A model generated the notes under the pieces. The model was not told the DNA's origin. It was given only the letters and a program-made list of their open reading frames with translations, and searched no databases. The position numbers were made by a program, and so were the translations under genes. From Petroclostridium xylanilyticum (lineage in GTDB: Bacteria; Bacillota; Clostridia; SK-Y3), in the NCBI RefSeq assembly GCF_002252565.1, contig NZ_NPML01000027.1, forward strand, positions 62,001 through 126,000: a stretch of 64,000 nt of DNA, read 5' to 3'. Of the stretch, positions 1 through 8,343 are shown in pieces. Within the stretch, counting starts at the first letter, position 1; every line of letters begins with the position of its first letter.

Positions 1-2
1 GG

Positions 3-524
3 CTGAAGCAGCTCATACTCGACGATGTGCCTGACAGGTATTTTCAGGCGCGGCTTTCGGAAACGGTGGACTGCGAGCGGCTGCTTCGGACTGCGGGAAG
101 CTTTGATCTTCGATTTATCTGCCCCGATCCATATGCATATGCGATTGAGGATGAAGTGTTTGTTCTTTCCCAAACGGGGACTTGCGAAGTGGAACGCCTG
201 ACAGGCAATGCGGATTCCGAGCCGGTGTATCTTCTCAAAGGCATAATCTCAGCGTCGGCTTCAAGCTATATATCGATTATTACCAACGGCGAAGAGCTGC
301 GCGTCATCGGCGCGCTGGCGGAGGGCGAGACACTTGTTATTGATACCGGCATGGTGACAGCCAAGGTTACGGATGCTGCCGGAAACACCCTGCGAAACGG
401 CCTGCTCTGCCTTCGGGGGCTGAACTTTCCGGTATTACGCAAGGGCTCAAACAGCATTGAAATTGCAGCCGTAGACGCGACGTTCACGGAACTGAAAATA
501 CAGGCGAAAAGCAGATGGAGGTGA
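3..524 (+). CDS. Phage distal tail protein (Dit-like), 5' end outside window
   Basis: The reading frame is open from the first bases, so the gene begins upstream of the window; a GTG at 27 is internal. The sequence resembles the C-terminal part of siphophage Dit/Sipho_tail proteins, which form the hub at the tail tip joining the tail tube to the receptor-binding baseplate. The last part (about residues 60-170) is a beta-rich galectin-like region ending in a short basic tail. Its stop codon overlaps the next gene (TGATG at 522-526), which is the usual dit-tal order in Firmicute phages. Family assignment rests on sequence character and gene order only. Confidence 0.75.
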   Translation: MKQLILDDVPDRYFQARLSETVDCERLLRTAGSFDLRFICPDPYAYAIEDEVFVLSQTGTCEVERLTGNADSEPVYLLKGIISASASSYISIITNGEELRVIGALAEGETLVIDTGMVTAKVTDAAGNTLRNGLLCLRGLNFPVLRKGSNSIEIAAVDATFTELKIQAKSRWR

Positions 525-3052
525 TGAAGGTGGCGATCAAGTCAATTTTAACAAATCAGGAGGATTTCACCGGCGAGTTCCCGATAACTTCGAGGACATC
601 CGCTTTATGGCGTTTCAACGAAAGCGCCCCGGACGGCAATCTGCGGCTGGCAGATTCGTCGGGACATGGCAGGCATTTTACCGTTTCCGGCTGGTCAGGC
701 ACCACCGCCTCTCTTGTAAAGGGCAGACTCGGACGTTATTTCCGGCAGAACATCAATAATCCTGCCACCGAAAAGACCCACCTTATAGCCACGAACGACG
801 GCAGCTTTTTCAGCAGTTTGGGAGAAAAAATCGTTGTAGGAGGATGGATTAACCCTACCACGTATTCGGTGGGACAGACTTATATTCCAATATTCAATAC
901 CCGCCAAGGACACGGCCAGCCGATTTTCTATGTATCGCTGTATCAGGGAAGGTTCAGGCTGATGCTTTGCAACTCCTCCGGCAACCTTATTTATGACCAG
1001 AGCGAAACGGCCACCATCACCATGAAAAACGGCGGCTGGTATTTTATCGCCTCCATTATCGAAGTAAACAGCAAAAAGGTGCAGAACATCATCTGCGACC
1101 GCAGCGACGGCGCAACATGGGTGTCGCCTCTGCGCACCTTCACAGGCGAACTGAACCGTCAATGCACCGCCAATATTATTATGGGCATGCACGCAAATAC
1201 CTACTACTATGCCGGAGGCTTTGACGACTGGTTTTTGGAAACAGACTCACAACTTATGGCAGACGATTTGCTGGAGTATTTTAAGGCATCTCTTTATGCT
1301 AACGGCGGAGATACAAGCGCGGATGTGGACGCTTTGACCGAACCGGGCGCAGTTACGCTTAAAGCAACCGGCGGCGTGTATCCTGAAAGCGGCGTGTTAT
1401 ATACAAAAGCTGTACCATGCGCTTTGTCCGGCAACGGGCGTGTGGCGGTGACCAGCGAATATGCCGCAGGTGTGACGTCAGTTTCCTTGATAGAGACCAG
1501 TACGAGCGACGACCTTGCGGAATGGTCGGCATGGCAGGCGGTGGGAACCAGCGGAGAACTGCAATCGCCTAACCGCCAATACATTAGGTTTCGGGTGACC
1601 CTTGTCACCGCCGACACGTCAAAAACGCCGAAACTCCTGGAAATTCAGCTTCATGATATTCCCAAAGCGCCTTACGAAAAGTTAGGCTTTGCCCGTCCTG
1701 TAGTTCTAGACGAAAATGGCTTATGGGAGGCTGTTCTTGAAAATGCCTTTGACATTATCGTAACCGGCGAGGTAAACGGCGCGGATACGCTGGAGTTCAA
1801 GCTGCCGTTCCATGATCCGAAAAGAGGCGCGCTGGAAAACGAAAAGCAGGTTCAGATCGTAAACGATATCTACCGGATCCGCACCCTGACAGACAACAAG
1901 AGCGAAGACGGGCGCATTATCACGCAGGTTTACGCCGAAGCGGCGTTTTACGACCTGTCCTTCAGCGGGGAAAAAGAACCGGCGGACTTCAATGCCGATA
2001 CTGCAGATGTTCCGATGCAGTATGCGCTTCAAGGCACCGGCTGGTCAGTGGGCAATGTAACGGTCAACGCCAGGCGGACATGGCAGTGCACCGAGAAAAA
2101 CGCGCTGGCCATCCTGCGGGCAATACAGAACATTTATGGAGGCGATCTTGTGTTTGACAGCGCCAACCATCTGGTGCATCTCTTAAGCTTTAGCGGAACG
2201 GACAGCGGGGCGCTGTTTTCATACCGAAAAAACTTAAAAAGCATCCAGAGGGTGGTAGATACACGAGATTTGGTAACAAGGCTCTATGCTTACGGAAAGG
2301 ACGGCATGACCTTTGCTTCTATCAACGGAGGCAAGGAGTATGTGGAGGATTACAGCTATTCAAGCGAGGTGCGGATATCGACGCTTGACTGTTCATCCTT
2401 CAGCAATCCGTATCAAATGCTGGAATACGCACAGATGCGCCTTGCGGAATATTCCAAACCCCGCGTTTCCTATGTGCTGTCGGCCATGGACTTGTCGGCT
2501 CTGACCGGCTACGAGCACGAATCATGGAAACTTGGCGACATCGTAACGGTGGACGACAAGGAACTGGGTCTGTCCATCAAGACTCGCATCGTGAGACGGC
2601 AGTACAACCTGCAGGAGCCGTGGAAAACTGTGATTGAGCTTTTCACAAAACTTAAGGAGCTTGGCGATTCTTCGGCGCAGTGGGACAAGGCGGCGGATAC
2701 GCTGTCGTCCACCGACCTGCTTGACCGGCAAGAGATCAAGGATATGGTGCCATTCAATCATCTTCGCAATTCAAGGGCGGACAACGGTTTTGCCTATTGG
2801 GTCAATTCCGGGTTTGAGGTGGATACCGAAAACGGCGTTTCGGGAACGGCTTCCTTTAAGGCGGTGGGCGTATCCGGTGTGACTAAGAGCCAGTCGCAGA
2901 CGGTGTATCCGGCGACGCGCAAGAACTACACTTTTTCGGCGCAAATTGCTTCCGAAAACCTCAAAAAAGGAGAAAACGGCCAGGCAGGCGTTGAGGTGGT
3001 CATTGAATACGAGGACGGCACAACAGAAACAAGATTTATTGATTTGTTTTAG
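524..3052 (+). CDS. Phage tail-associated protein (Tal / prophage endopeptidase family) with LamG-like domain
   Basis: A protein of about 842 residues translationally coupled to the Dit gene. ATG 515 contains the GGAGGTG ribosome site itself, so ATG 524 or GTG 530 is the likelier start. Residues about 50-260 look like a concanavalin A/LamG fold, often used for carbohydrate binding. Residues about 390-750 match the prophage tail/endopeptidase family (Tal), including the conserved block around VTRLYAYGKDG. The C-terminus begins another lectin-like domain and stops at ETRFIDLF, just before a terminator, so the protein may be shortened compared with relatives. Its role is receptor recognition and cell-wall penetration at the tail tip. 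Confidence 0.8.
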   Translation: MKVAIKSILTNQEDFTGEFPITSRTSALWRFNESAPDGNLRLADSSGHGRHFTVSGWSGTTASLVKGRLGRYFRQNINNPATEKTHLIATNDGSFFSSLGEKIVVGGWINPTTYSVGQTYIPIFNTRQGHGQPIFYVSLYQGRFRLMLCNSSGNLIYDQSETATITMKNGGWYFIASIIEVNSKKVQNIICDRSDGATWVSPLRTFTGELNRQCTANIIMGMHANTYYYAGGFDDWFLETDSQLMADDLLEYFKASLYANGGDTSADVDALTEPGAVTLKATGGVYPESGVLYTKAVPCALSGNGRVAVTSEYAAGVTSVSLIETSTSDDLAEWSAWQAVGTSGELQSPNRQYIRFRVTLVTADTSKTPKLLEIQLHDIPKAPYEKLGFARPVVLDENGLWEAVLENAFDIIVTGEVNGADTLEFKLPFHDPKRGALENEKQVQIVNDIYRIRTLTDNKSEDGRIITQVYAEAAFYDLSFSGEKEPADFNADTADVPMQYALQGTGWSVGNVTVNARRTWQCTEKNALAILRAIQNIYGGDLVFDSANHLVHLLSFSGTDSGALFSYRKNLKSIQRVVDTRDLVTRLYAYGKDGMTFASINGGKEYVEDYSYSSEVRISTLDCSSFSNPYQMLEYAQMRLAEYSKPRVSYVLSAMDLSALTGYEHESWKLGDIVTVDDKELGLSIKTRIVRRQYNLQEPWKTVIELFTKLKELGDSSAQWDKAADTLSSTDLLDRQEIKDMVPFNHLRNSRADNGFAYWVNSGFEVDTENGVSGTASFKAVGVSGVTKSQSQTVYPATRKNYTFSAQIASENLKKGENGQAGVEVVIEYEDGTTETRFIDLF

Positions 3053-3063
3053 AAAAGGTAGAT

Positions 3064-3100
3064 GAGCAGGTTGGCTTCAATTGAAACCGGCCTGCTCGTT
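3064..3100 (+). terminator. Rho-independent-type terminator after tail genes
   Basis: GAGCAGG and CCTGCTC form a stem extended by four pairs (two G-U) around a 12-base loop, 12 bases after the tail gene stop. The T-tract is weak (GTTAAATT). Confidence 0.55.
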
Positions 3101-3144
3101 AAATTGAAATTTGCTGCTTATGAAATCAACACATCAATAAATGG

Positions 3145-3816
3145 TCAGTCCTTCGTCCACTCAAAGTTTTCCTTGCCTGCACCGATTTCAAAGTGATATT
3201 TGACAATGCCGAGGTCAACTTTTGAGTAAAAGCCGCCGGTGGATTCCGCCTTTACCTTATTACCGGAAAGAGTTATAAGGAATTTTTGCTGGTTCATTGC
3301 AGTGGGGGCAAGCATTGCCGCTTCCATGCCGGAGCGGAACCAATCGGGCATAGTCCCGTTCACTTTGCAAAGGGATTCTATCGGTTTGCTTTTGTGCGGA
3401 ACGCCTTGGTTCTCGCCATATCCAACCGCAAGAACACAGACGAGTTTCTCGCCTTTATTAATCTTCGCACCGCATTTGCCTTTGCTGAAGGTTAGGGCTA
3501 CCCAACAGGTGTTTAGTCCGAGTTGTTGTGCTTTCAGTGCGATACGTTCGCCGTAGTAGCCGATTTTTTCATCAAGGTCAGGGCGTTTCTTTCCGATGAG
3601 CGCAATATAGTTTTTAACACCGCTGAAATTCCCATAGTGTGCCATAAAGCCGCCAAAGGCCTGCGGTTCATCGGTTACCAGCTGGATATTGAGGCCGCTT
3701 TCGGCATTGCGGGCGGAAATTTCGGCTTGCAGCGCTGAAAGGACTTCTCCCTCAATTTTTTTGTCGGTATACCTTCTCACCGAATGGCGGTTTTTTATCA
3801 TTGTAAGAATGTCCAT
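3145..3816 (-). CDS. Nitroreductase family protein (TM1586-like)
   Basis: A 223-residue flavin-dependent nitroreductase-fold protein. The start is ATG 3816, preceded on the minus strand by AGGAGGAGT at good spacing; the longer frame to 3855 lacks such a site. It opens with the family hallmark NRHSVRRYTDKKI, which in relatives contacts FMN, and carries the C-terminal AAMLAPTAMNQQ segment typical of the two-lobed TM1586/PF14512 type. It probably reduces nitro or quinone compounds with NAD(P)H in the cytoplasm. It follows the ArsR-type regulator by about 30 bases on the same strand, so the two form an operon and the regulator probably controls it. Confidence 0.8.
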   Translation of the reverse strand: MDILTMIKNRHSVRRYTDKKIEGEVLSALQAEISARNAESGLNIQLVTDEPQAFGGFMAHYGNFSGVKNYIALIGKKRPDLDEKIGYYGERIALKAQQLGLNTCWVALTFSKGKCGAKINKGEKLVCVLAVGYGENQGVPHKSKPIESLCKVNGTMPDWFRSGMEAAMLAPTAMNQQKFLITLSGNKVKAESTGGFYSKVDLGIVKYHFEIGAGKENFEWTKD

Positions 3817-3847
3817 GGTTACTCCTCCTAAATTTTTGATTACTGTA

Positions 3848-4242
3848 TTATGCATTCCCGCTTCTGTCTGGGGCAGCGGTTACCAGAGCACGAATGCGTC
3901 CAAAAAGAGCTTCAATTTTGCTCAGTTCAGATATGTTGTAGTCAAGGTAATAGTAGTTGCGGGTGTGCCTTCACGGCGCATTCGTATGATTCCTGCATCC
4001 ATTAGAATTTTGATGTGGTGCGATACTGCCGGACGGGACAGATTTGTCTTTGCGGTAATCTCACCCACACGGACGCCGTCGCATTCACTTTCAAGCAGAG
4101 CAGTGATAATGTGCAGTCTTGTTTCGTCACCGAGGGCAATGAAAGCTTTTCGGCAGGCTTTAAATTCTTCCGACAGGCTGCGCATATTTTGTTTGCATTG
4201 TTCGCGCTGTTCGCAGTTTGAGCAGTCTCTGGCTTCTTTCAT
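3848..4242 (-). pseudogene. ArsR-family transcriptional regulator, frameshifted near the C-terminus
   Basis: The first 95 or so residues are a winged-helix ArsR repressor (ALGDETRLHIITALL; LSRPAVSHHIKIL recognition helix). A Cys cluster (CSNCEQREQC, residues 7-16) could bind a metal or thiol. The frame as read ends at 3922 with an unnatural Thr-rich tail. One frame over, the sequence continues as GTRNYYYLDYNISEL and then to TAA at 3848-3850, which is exactly the family's wing and dimer helix. The break is at ACACCCGC near 3961 (two bases removed or one added restores the frame). The stop of the restored gene sits 31 bases before the nitroreductase start. It is a sequencing error or a recently broken gene. 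Confidence 0.75.
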
Positions 4243-4674
4243 ATTGCACCCCCTTCCAATGGAGCGGTAGTGTCAAAAATTTTATCAACTTTTGACCTGT
4301 ACCCTTTGATTTTATTGACTTTTATTTAAAATTTATCTTAACCCTATAAAATTGGAAATTGAGAATGTATAGATTTGAAAAGAGAAAGGTACTTTCCCCC
4401 TTTTATCTGGTATAATGTTGTTGTGAAGACTAACACCCCAGAAAGGAGATAAGTACCTTTGAACAACATTATATCAGCCTTAAATGCAAAAAGCCCACTA
4501 AGTGTGCATGTCAAACGACAGAGGCCTGTGGGAATTGTTAATATTATAATATACCTTTAAATATGGCTTGTCAATACCCTGCGGGGAGTTTTTGTATCAA
4601 GCAAATAATCATTTTTGTTTTATCTACTTGCTATTTTATTTTTTATTGGAAAGAAAGTCAATAAGCATCGATAT
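4243..4674. other. Gene-free stretch with interleaved inverted repeats and a TATAAT-like promoter
   Basis: No convincing gene. An AT-rich segment contains AAAGGTACTT (4385-4394) with complement AAGTACCTTT (4451-4460), and TATAATGTTGTT (4411-4422) with complement AACAACATTATA (4462-4473). These pairs interleave (A-B-A'-B'), a pseudoknot-like topology. The first B arm includes an extended -10 element, TGGTATAAT. A Shine-Dalgarno-like AAAGGAGAT lies at 4442-4450, and a TTG at 4459 opens a frame of about 33 codons that I cannot identify. It may be the leading edge of a vanished insertion sequence. Confidence 0.4.
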
Positions 4675-4914
4675 ATGAGATTTTTGTGAGATGCAAAATA
4701 CTGATATCCGTAATATGCTTGTATTGTGAAGATGTATACACAAAGCCTGCATGGGAGAAATCCTGTGAGGGCTTTTGCTTTGCCTAGCTATGAGATGAGA
4801 TTTTTATGAGATGAATTTCTTAGAAACCTCAAGTACAATTATATTATGAAAAACTGTAGAGAGAGCCTTCATGGGAGCAGTCCTTTGAGGGCTTTTTCTA
4901 TGCCCTAAAGGAGG
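4675..4914 (+). repeat. Two diverged tandem 120-bp units ending in terminator-like hairpins
   Basis: 4675-4794 and 4795-4914 are in perfect 120-base register. Both start with GAGATTTTT.TGAGATG, both carry a TATTRTGAA motif in the middle, and both end with GCCTKCATGGGAG then TCCTKTGAGGGCTTTT. The interior is diverged but of identical length. The last unit ends at the ribosome site of the HNH gene. Confidence 0.7.
4863..4898 (+). terminator. Terminator-like hairpin before the HNH gene (second of two)
   Basis: AGCCTTCA pairs with TGAGGGCT (one G-U) around a GGGAGCAGTCC inner hairpin, followed by TTTTTCT. A sister hairpin with the same design lies at 4743-4778. They may insulate the phage packaging module from upstream transcription. 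Confidence 0.55.
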
Positions 4915-4920
4915 TGGCTT

Positions 4921-5280
4921 ATGCCAAGGAAACCGAAAAGACCATGCTCCTTTCCCGGCTGCCTCGAGCTGACCGAAGGACGTTTCTGTGAGCAACACGC
5001 AAAGCAGGAAGCAGCCCGCTATGAGAAATATGACAGAGACCCTGCTACGCGTAAGCGATATGGCCGTAGCTGGAAACGCATACGCGACCGATACATCGCC
5101 GCACATCCTTTGTGTGAAGAGTGCAAACGCAAAGGAAAGATAACACCCGCCGAAGAGGTACACCACATACTTCCTCTGTCAAAGGGAGGAACCCACGCAG
5201 AAAGTAATCTGATGAGTCTTTGCACTCCTTGTCATTCCGCTATTACTGCAAGGGATGGCGACCGCTGGCATACCCGGTAG
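4921..5280 (+). CDS. Phage HNH endonuclease
   Basis: A 119-residue protein with ribosome site AAAGGAGGTGG. An N-terminal zinc-ribbon-like part (CSFPGCLELTEGRFCEQH) is followed by the HNH module: CEECKRKG, then VHHILPLSKGGTH, then LMSLCTPCHS, giving the two CxxC pairs and the HH/N/H residues of the beta-beta-alpha-metal nuclease. In siphophages this gene lies just upstream of the small terminase and helps cos or pac cleavage during head packaging. Here the terminase genes that should follow are absent. Confidence 0.85.
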   Translation: MPRKPKRPCSFPGCLELTEGRFCEQHAKQEAARYEKYDRDPATRKRYGRSWKRIRDRYIAAHPLCEECKRKGKITPAEEVHHILPLSKGGTHAESNLMSLCTPCHSAITARDGDRWHTR

Positions 5281-5390
5281 GGGCGGTCAAATCTCTGTGT
5301 CTTTTATGATGTGCAACGGGCGGGGGGTCACGCGCACAAAATCGCAGTTTCAAAGGGGGTATATGCCCCATCGGAAAGGAGATTGATTTT
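5281..5390. other. Residual terminase-leader sequence at a prophage deletion junction
   Basis: This short stretch after HNH resembles the G-rich linker (GGGCGGGGGGTCACGCGC) commonly found between phage HNH and small-terminase genes, followed directly by the ribosome site and start of the capsid gene. Terminase, portal and protease genes are missing, so a deletion probably joined the two ends here. This is inferred from expected phage gene order. Confidence 0.4.
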
Positions 5391-6371
5391 ATGATTACAT
5401 TGGCACAGGCAAAATTAAACACACAGGATGATATACAGGCAGGAGTTATTGATGAATTCAGGAAGAGTTCATTCATACTGGACAACATACCCTTTGATGA
5501 CGCTGTTACCCCTGGGACAAACGGCGCAACACTTACATACGGGTACACAAGGCTGATCACACAGCCGACAGCGGCTTTCAGGGCCATCAACAGCGAATAT
5601 ACCCCGCAGGAAGTTGAAAAGCAGAGGTATACGGTTGAGTTAAAGCCCTTCGGAGGCTCCTTCCAGATTGACAGGATTATTGCCAGCACAGGAGGACTGG
5701 TGGATGAAGTAAACCTTCAGGTTCAGCAGAAGGTGAAGGCGGCAAGGGCGTTATTCCATGATACCATCATCAATGGCGATTCTGCTGTGGATGCCAATTC
5801 CTTTGATGGGCTCAATAAAGCAATCACAGGTTCAAGTACAGAATTTAACGCAGGAGCATATATAGACCTGTCCAGTTCATCGGCAGTGGATACCAACTAT
5901 AAGCAGTTCCTTGACCTGCTGGATGAATTCCTCTCCAATCTTGATGAAAAGCCTACCTTCCTTGGAGGGAATTCAAAACTCATCACTAAAATCAAAGCAG
6001 TAGCAAGAAGAGCAGGATACTTCACTCAGAGCGAGGATGCATTCGGCAGGAAGGTAGATGCCTATGACGGAATTGTACTGGTTGACCTTGGAGCAAAAGC
6101 AGGAAGCAATGACCCTGTAGTCTCTATCGTTAATACAAGGAAACCAAATGGCACTGATGTAGTGACAGGTCTTACCGACCTTTATGCAGCAAGGTTAGCC
6201 TTGGATGGATTCCATGCCGTATCCCTCGCAAATCAGGACTTGGTGAAGATATGGCTTCCCGACTTTTCTACAGCCGGAGCCGTAAAGAACGGAGAAGTGG
6301 AAATGGTGGCGGCTGTTGCATTAAAAGCTACCAAGGCGGCAGGAGTATTCAGGAACATTAAAGTAGCATGA
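5391..6371 (+). CDS. Phage major capsid protein
   Basis: A 326-residue protein of the HK97-fold capsid type, opening MITLAQAKLNTQDDIQAG and containing the characteristic FGGSFQIDRII segment (residues about 84-94) and a C-terminal RLALDGFHAVS strand. It assembles the icosahedral head. It has a clear ribosome site (AAAGGAGATTG) and is followed within 15 bases by the next head gene. With no portal, scaffold or protease gene adjacent, it cannot form infectious heads alone, so this is a relic module with an intact open frame. Confidence 0.8.
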   Translation: MITLAQAKLNTQDDIQAGVIDEFRKSSFILDNIPFDDAVTPGTNGATLTYGYTRLITQPTAAFRAINSEYTPQEVEKQRYTVELKPFGGSFQIDRIIASTGGLVDEVNLQVQQKVKAARALFHDTIINGDSAVDANSFDGLNKAITGSSTEFNAGAYIDLSSSSAVDTNYKQFLDLLDEFLSNLDEKPTFLGGNSKLITKIKAVARRAGYFTQSEDAFGRKVDAYDGIVLVDLGAKAGSNDPVVSIVNTRKPNGTDVVTGLTDLYAARLALDGFHAVSLANQDLVKIWLPDFSTAGAVKNGEVEMVAAVALKATKAAGVFRNIKVA

Positions 6372-6385
6372 CGGAGGTATTGGCT

Positions 6386-6700
6386 ATGGCAAGGATATAT
6401 TCGAAAAATAAGCAATACAACGGTATATCCGCCGGCGTAAACTTTGTAAACGGGGTAGGGGTTACTGATGACCCTTACCTTGTTTCCTGGTTTATGGAGA
6501 ATGGCTATACCGTAGAAGAGAAAAAAGAAATAAAAAATTATGAAAACATGACCTATAAGGAATTGACCGATTATGCAAAAGAGCGTGGGTTTAACGGAAT
6601 CGGGTATAAAAAGGAACAGCTAATTCAGGCATTATATGATTTGGACAAAAAAGTAGGTCGTGTTTGCGCAGAAGATAAAATAAGGGAAACGGAGGGGTAG
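6386..6700 (+). CDS. Small phage head protein with Rho-N/SAP-like domain
   Basis: A 104-residue protein. ATG 6386 is preferred over 6368 because GGAGG at 6373-6377 is 8 bases upstream. The C-terminal half (MTYKELTDYAKERGFNGIG, then KKEQLIQALYDLDK) looks like the two-helix Rho N-terminal/LEM-like fold seen in many phage proteins located right after the capsid gene. The N-terminus (GVGVTDDPYLVSWFMENGY) resembles small capsid-decoration-associated proteins. Function is unproved. Confidence 0.6.
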   Translation: MARIYSKNKQYNGISAGVNFVNGVGVTDDPYLVSWFMENGYTVEEKKEIKNYENMTYKELTDYAKERGFNGIGYKKEQLIQALYDLDKKVGRVCAEDKIRETEG

Positions 6701-6703
6701 CCT

Positions 6704-7003
6704 GTGCTTGAAATCGTAAAAATGCTGCTTGGCATGGATATTTCAGACACCTCGAAAGACAACCTGCTCAACCATTTCATTAAGAAAGCTATAGATATTA
6801 TCTTAGGCTACTGCAATATAGATGTGCTGCCTGAACAGTATCATGATGTGGCTGCCGACCTTGCAGTTTTCCTCTATAACAACAGGGATTTGGAAGGGAT
6901 AACAAAGAAAACCGAAGGGGAGAAAAGCCTCACAATCATAAATGACATTCCCGAATCCATAAGGCTTGCGCTTCCGCCTCCAAGGATAAGGGTGGTAGGC
7001 TGA
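6704..7003 (+). CDS. Phage head-tail connector protein (gp6-like)
   Basis: A 99-residue protein with a GTG start 3 bases after the previous stop, and ribosome site GGAGGGG. It is helical with the pattern of gp6/Phage_connect proteins: MLGMDISDTSKDNLLNHF, then AIDIILGYCNID, then ending in an arginine/proline tail (LPPPRIRVVG). Such proteins form the ring under the portal that joins head and tail. Confidence 0.7.
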   Translation: MLEIVKMLLGMDISDTSKDNLLNHFIKKAIDIILGYCNIDVLPEQYHDVAADLAVFLYNNRDLEGITKKTEGEKSLTIINDIPESIRLALPPPRIRVVG

Positions 7004-7004
7004 T

Positions 7005-7400
7005 ATGTTTTATAATATCTTGATAAAAATATATTCAAGTCCTGACCCCAATTCATATATAAAATCTATTTATGCCGACGTTCAGCCTTATTTAAAAAGC
7101 ATGATGTTTGAAGATGGTTTTGAAATAAACATAACCAAGAGAGTTTTTTGTGATATTGAAAACTCCATTAATATACACGGAAATGAAATATTTGACAAAT
7201 CCGTTGCATGGTCTATCCGCAATCAGGACGGGACTTCAACGCCATATGCTTCCACCACAGCGTCAACAGGGAACAGCGCAACCGTAAAGGCAGCAAGCAG
7301 CTCTGCCTACCTGAATAAATATGTGGTCTTGAAAGCTACGTTATCGGATGATTCTACAGTATTTAAAGAATTCAATATTCAGATAAAGAGTTTATTATAG
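7005..7400 (+). CDS. Chimeric phage protein: head-closure-like N-terminus fused to Ig-like C-terminus
   Basis: The start overlaps the previous stop region (TGATATG). Residues 1-60 resemble small head-closure/minor head proteins that follow gp6. Residues about 65-131 (VAWSIRNQDGTSTPY, NKYVVLKATLSDDST, KEFNIQIKSLL) look like the terminal Ig-like domain of a phage tail or baseplate protein. An in-frame deletion of the tail module would join them. A terminator that usually closes a structural operon follows at once. I regard it as a deletion product, not a designed fusion. Confidence 0.55.
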   Translation: MFYNILIKIYSSPDPNSYIKSIYADVQPYLKSMMFEDGFEINITKRVFCDIENSINIHGNEIFDKSVAWSIRNQDGTSTPYASTTASTGNSATVKAASSSAYLNKYVVLKATLSDDSTVFKEFNIQIKSLL

Positions 7401-7412
7401 ATAAATGATACA

Positions 7413-7440
7413 GGGGCTTGCCGGAAGGTGAGCCTCTTTC
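7413..7440 (+). terminator. Terminator closing the prophage remnant
   Basis: GGCTTGCC and GGTGAGCC form an 8-bp stem (two wobbles) around a GGAA tetraloop, followed by TCTTTC. Confidence 0.6.
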
Positions 7441-7504
7441 AAATATGGGTTTAATGAAGGGAGACAAGAGATTATATGATCAATGAAGCGAATATCAATT
7501 ATAG

Positions 7505-8290
7505 ATTGAGTTTACATATATTAAATACATTAAAGAAAAACAACCTTCTCCGATTATATCAAAGGAGATTTTTGACAGAGTACAGGCTGAGAAAGCAAGA
7601 AGGGCTGCAAAATATAACAATGTTGAAGGCGACAGGCAGAAATATTCTAATAAATACCCCTTCAGCGGCAAGGTCTTCTGCGGGAACTGCGGTAATATAT
7701 ACAGAAGAAGGCAGTGGAACAGCAATAACCCGTCCAGGAAATTCGTATGGCAGTGTAAAACCTATATAATGAATGGAAAAAAGGCATGTGCAGCCAAAGC
7801 GGTGGATGAAAGCGTTTTGAAAGATGCCTTTGTCAGGGTGTTCAACCAATTATATGAGAATCGTGAAGGTTTTATAAAGACGCTGATGGAAAATATAGAG
7901 AAGGTGCTTCTTCATAAGCCGAGTGATAGAGAAATTGAAGCATTGGAAAATAAGATTGAAGAACTGAAAACTGAACTGAAAAGACTGATACGGTTTCAGA
8001 CCAATAACGGTATGGACGATGAGGTCTACAGGGAAGAGTACAAGAGGATTTCAGGTGAACTGGAGAAATTGAGAGAAAAGAGGGCAGAGGTTGATAAGGA
8101 CAGTATATTGAAGGAGAGCCTGAAGGGGAAAGTAGATGAGATTATTGAGGTAATAAAGGGCAGGCAGAAAGCCCTTGAAGAGTTTGATGAAGGAATATTC
8201 AATGCGTTGGTTGAGAAGATAGAAGTTGTCTCACCAACGCATTTTGTTTTTGAGTTGAAAAGTGGGGCTAGGGTGGAGGAAAGAATATAA
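7505..8290 (+). pseudogene. Large serine recombinase, C-terminal remnant 1
   Basis: The frame reads ...PSPIISKEIFDRVQAEKARR, then the recombinase zinc-ribbon (FCGNCGNIY ... WQCKTY), then a long coiled coil (about 7900-8130) and the closing beta region with VFELKSGARVEERI. Reliable similarity starts near 7541; a stop at 7502-7504 closes the frame upstream. The catalytic resolvase domain and most of the recombinase domain are gone, so it is inactive. A competing 294-base open frame at 7476 runs out of register across the same DNA and is not a gene. Its relation to the third recombinase of the ICE is at family level. Confidence 0.8.
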
Positions 8291-8343
8291 ATAACGTTGT
8301 TTCGACAATGGTTTGCATAAAATTGTATATGGGATATACCAGG

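Noticed and set aside
695-1192. 165-codon open frame on the minus strand
   Set aside because: It lies wholly opposite the phage tail gene, has no ribosome site and no recognisable protein pattern.
3689-4270. 193-codon plus-strand frame
   Set aside because: It is antisense to the ArsR and nitroreductase genes, whose motifs and ribosome sites are clear.
4381-4560. A complete insertion sequence or small RNA gene
   Set aside because: Only interleaved repeats and a promoter-like element are visible; no transposase, boundaries or known RNA core.
7476-7769. 97-codon plus-strand frame
   Set aside because: The recombinase zinc-ribbon motifs are in a different frame across the same DNA; this frame has none.
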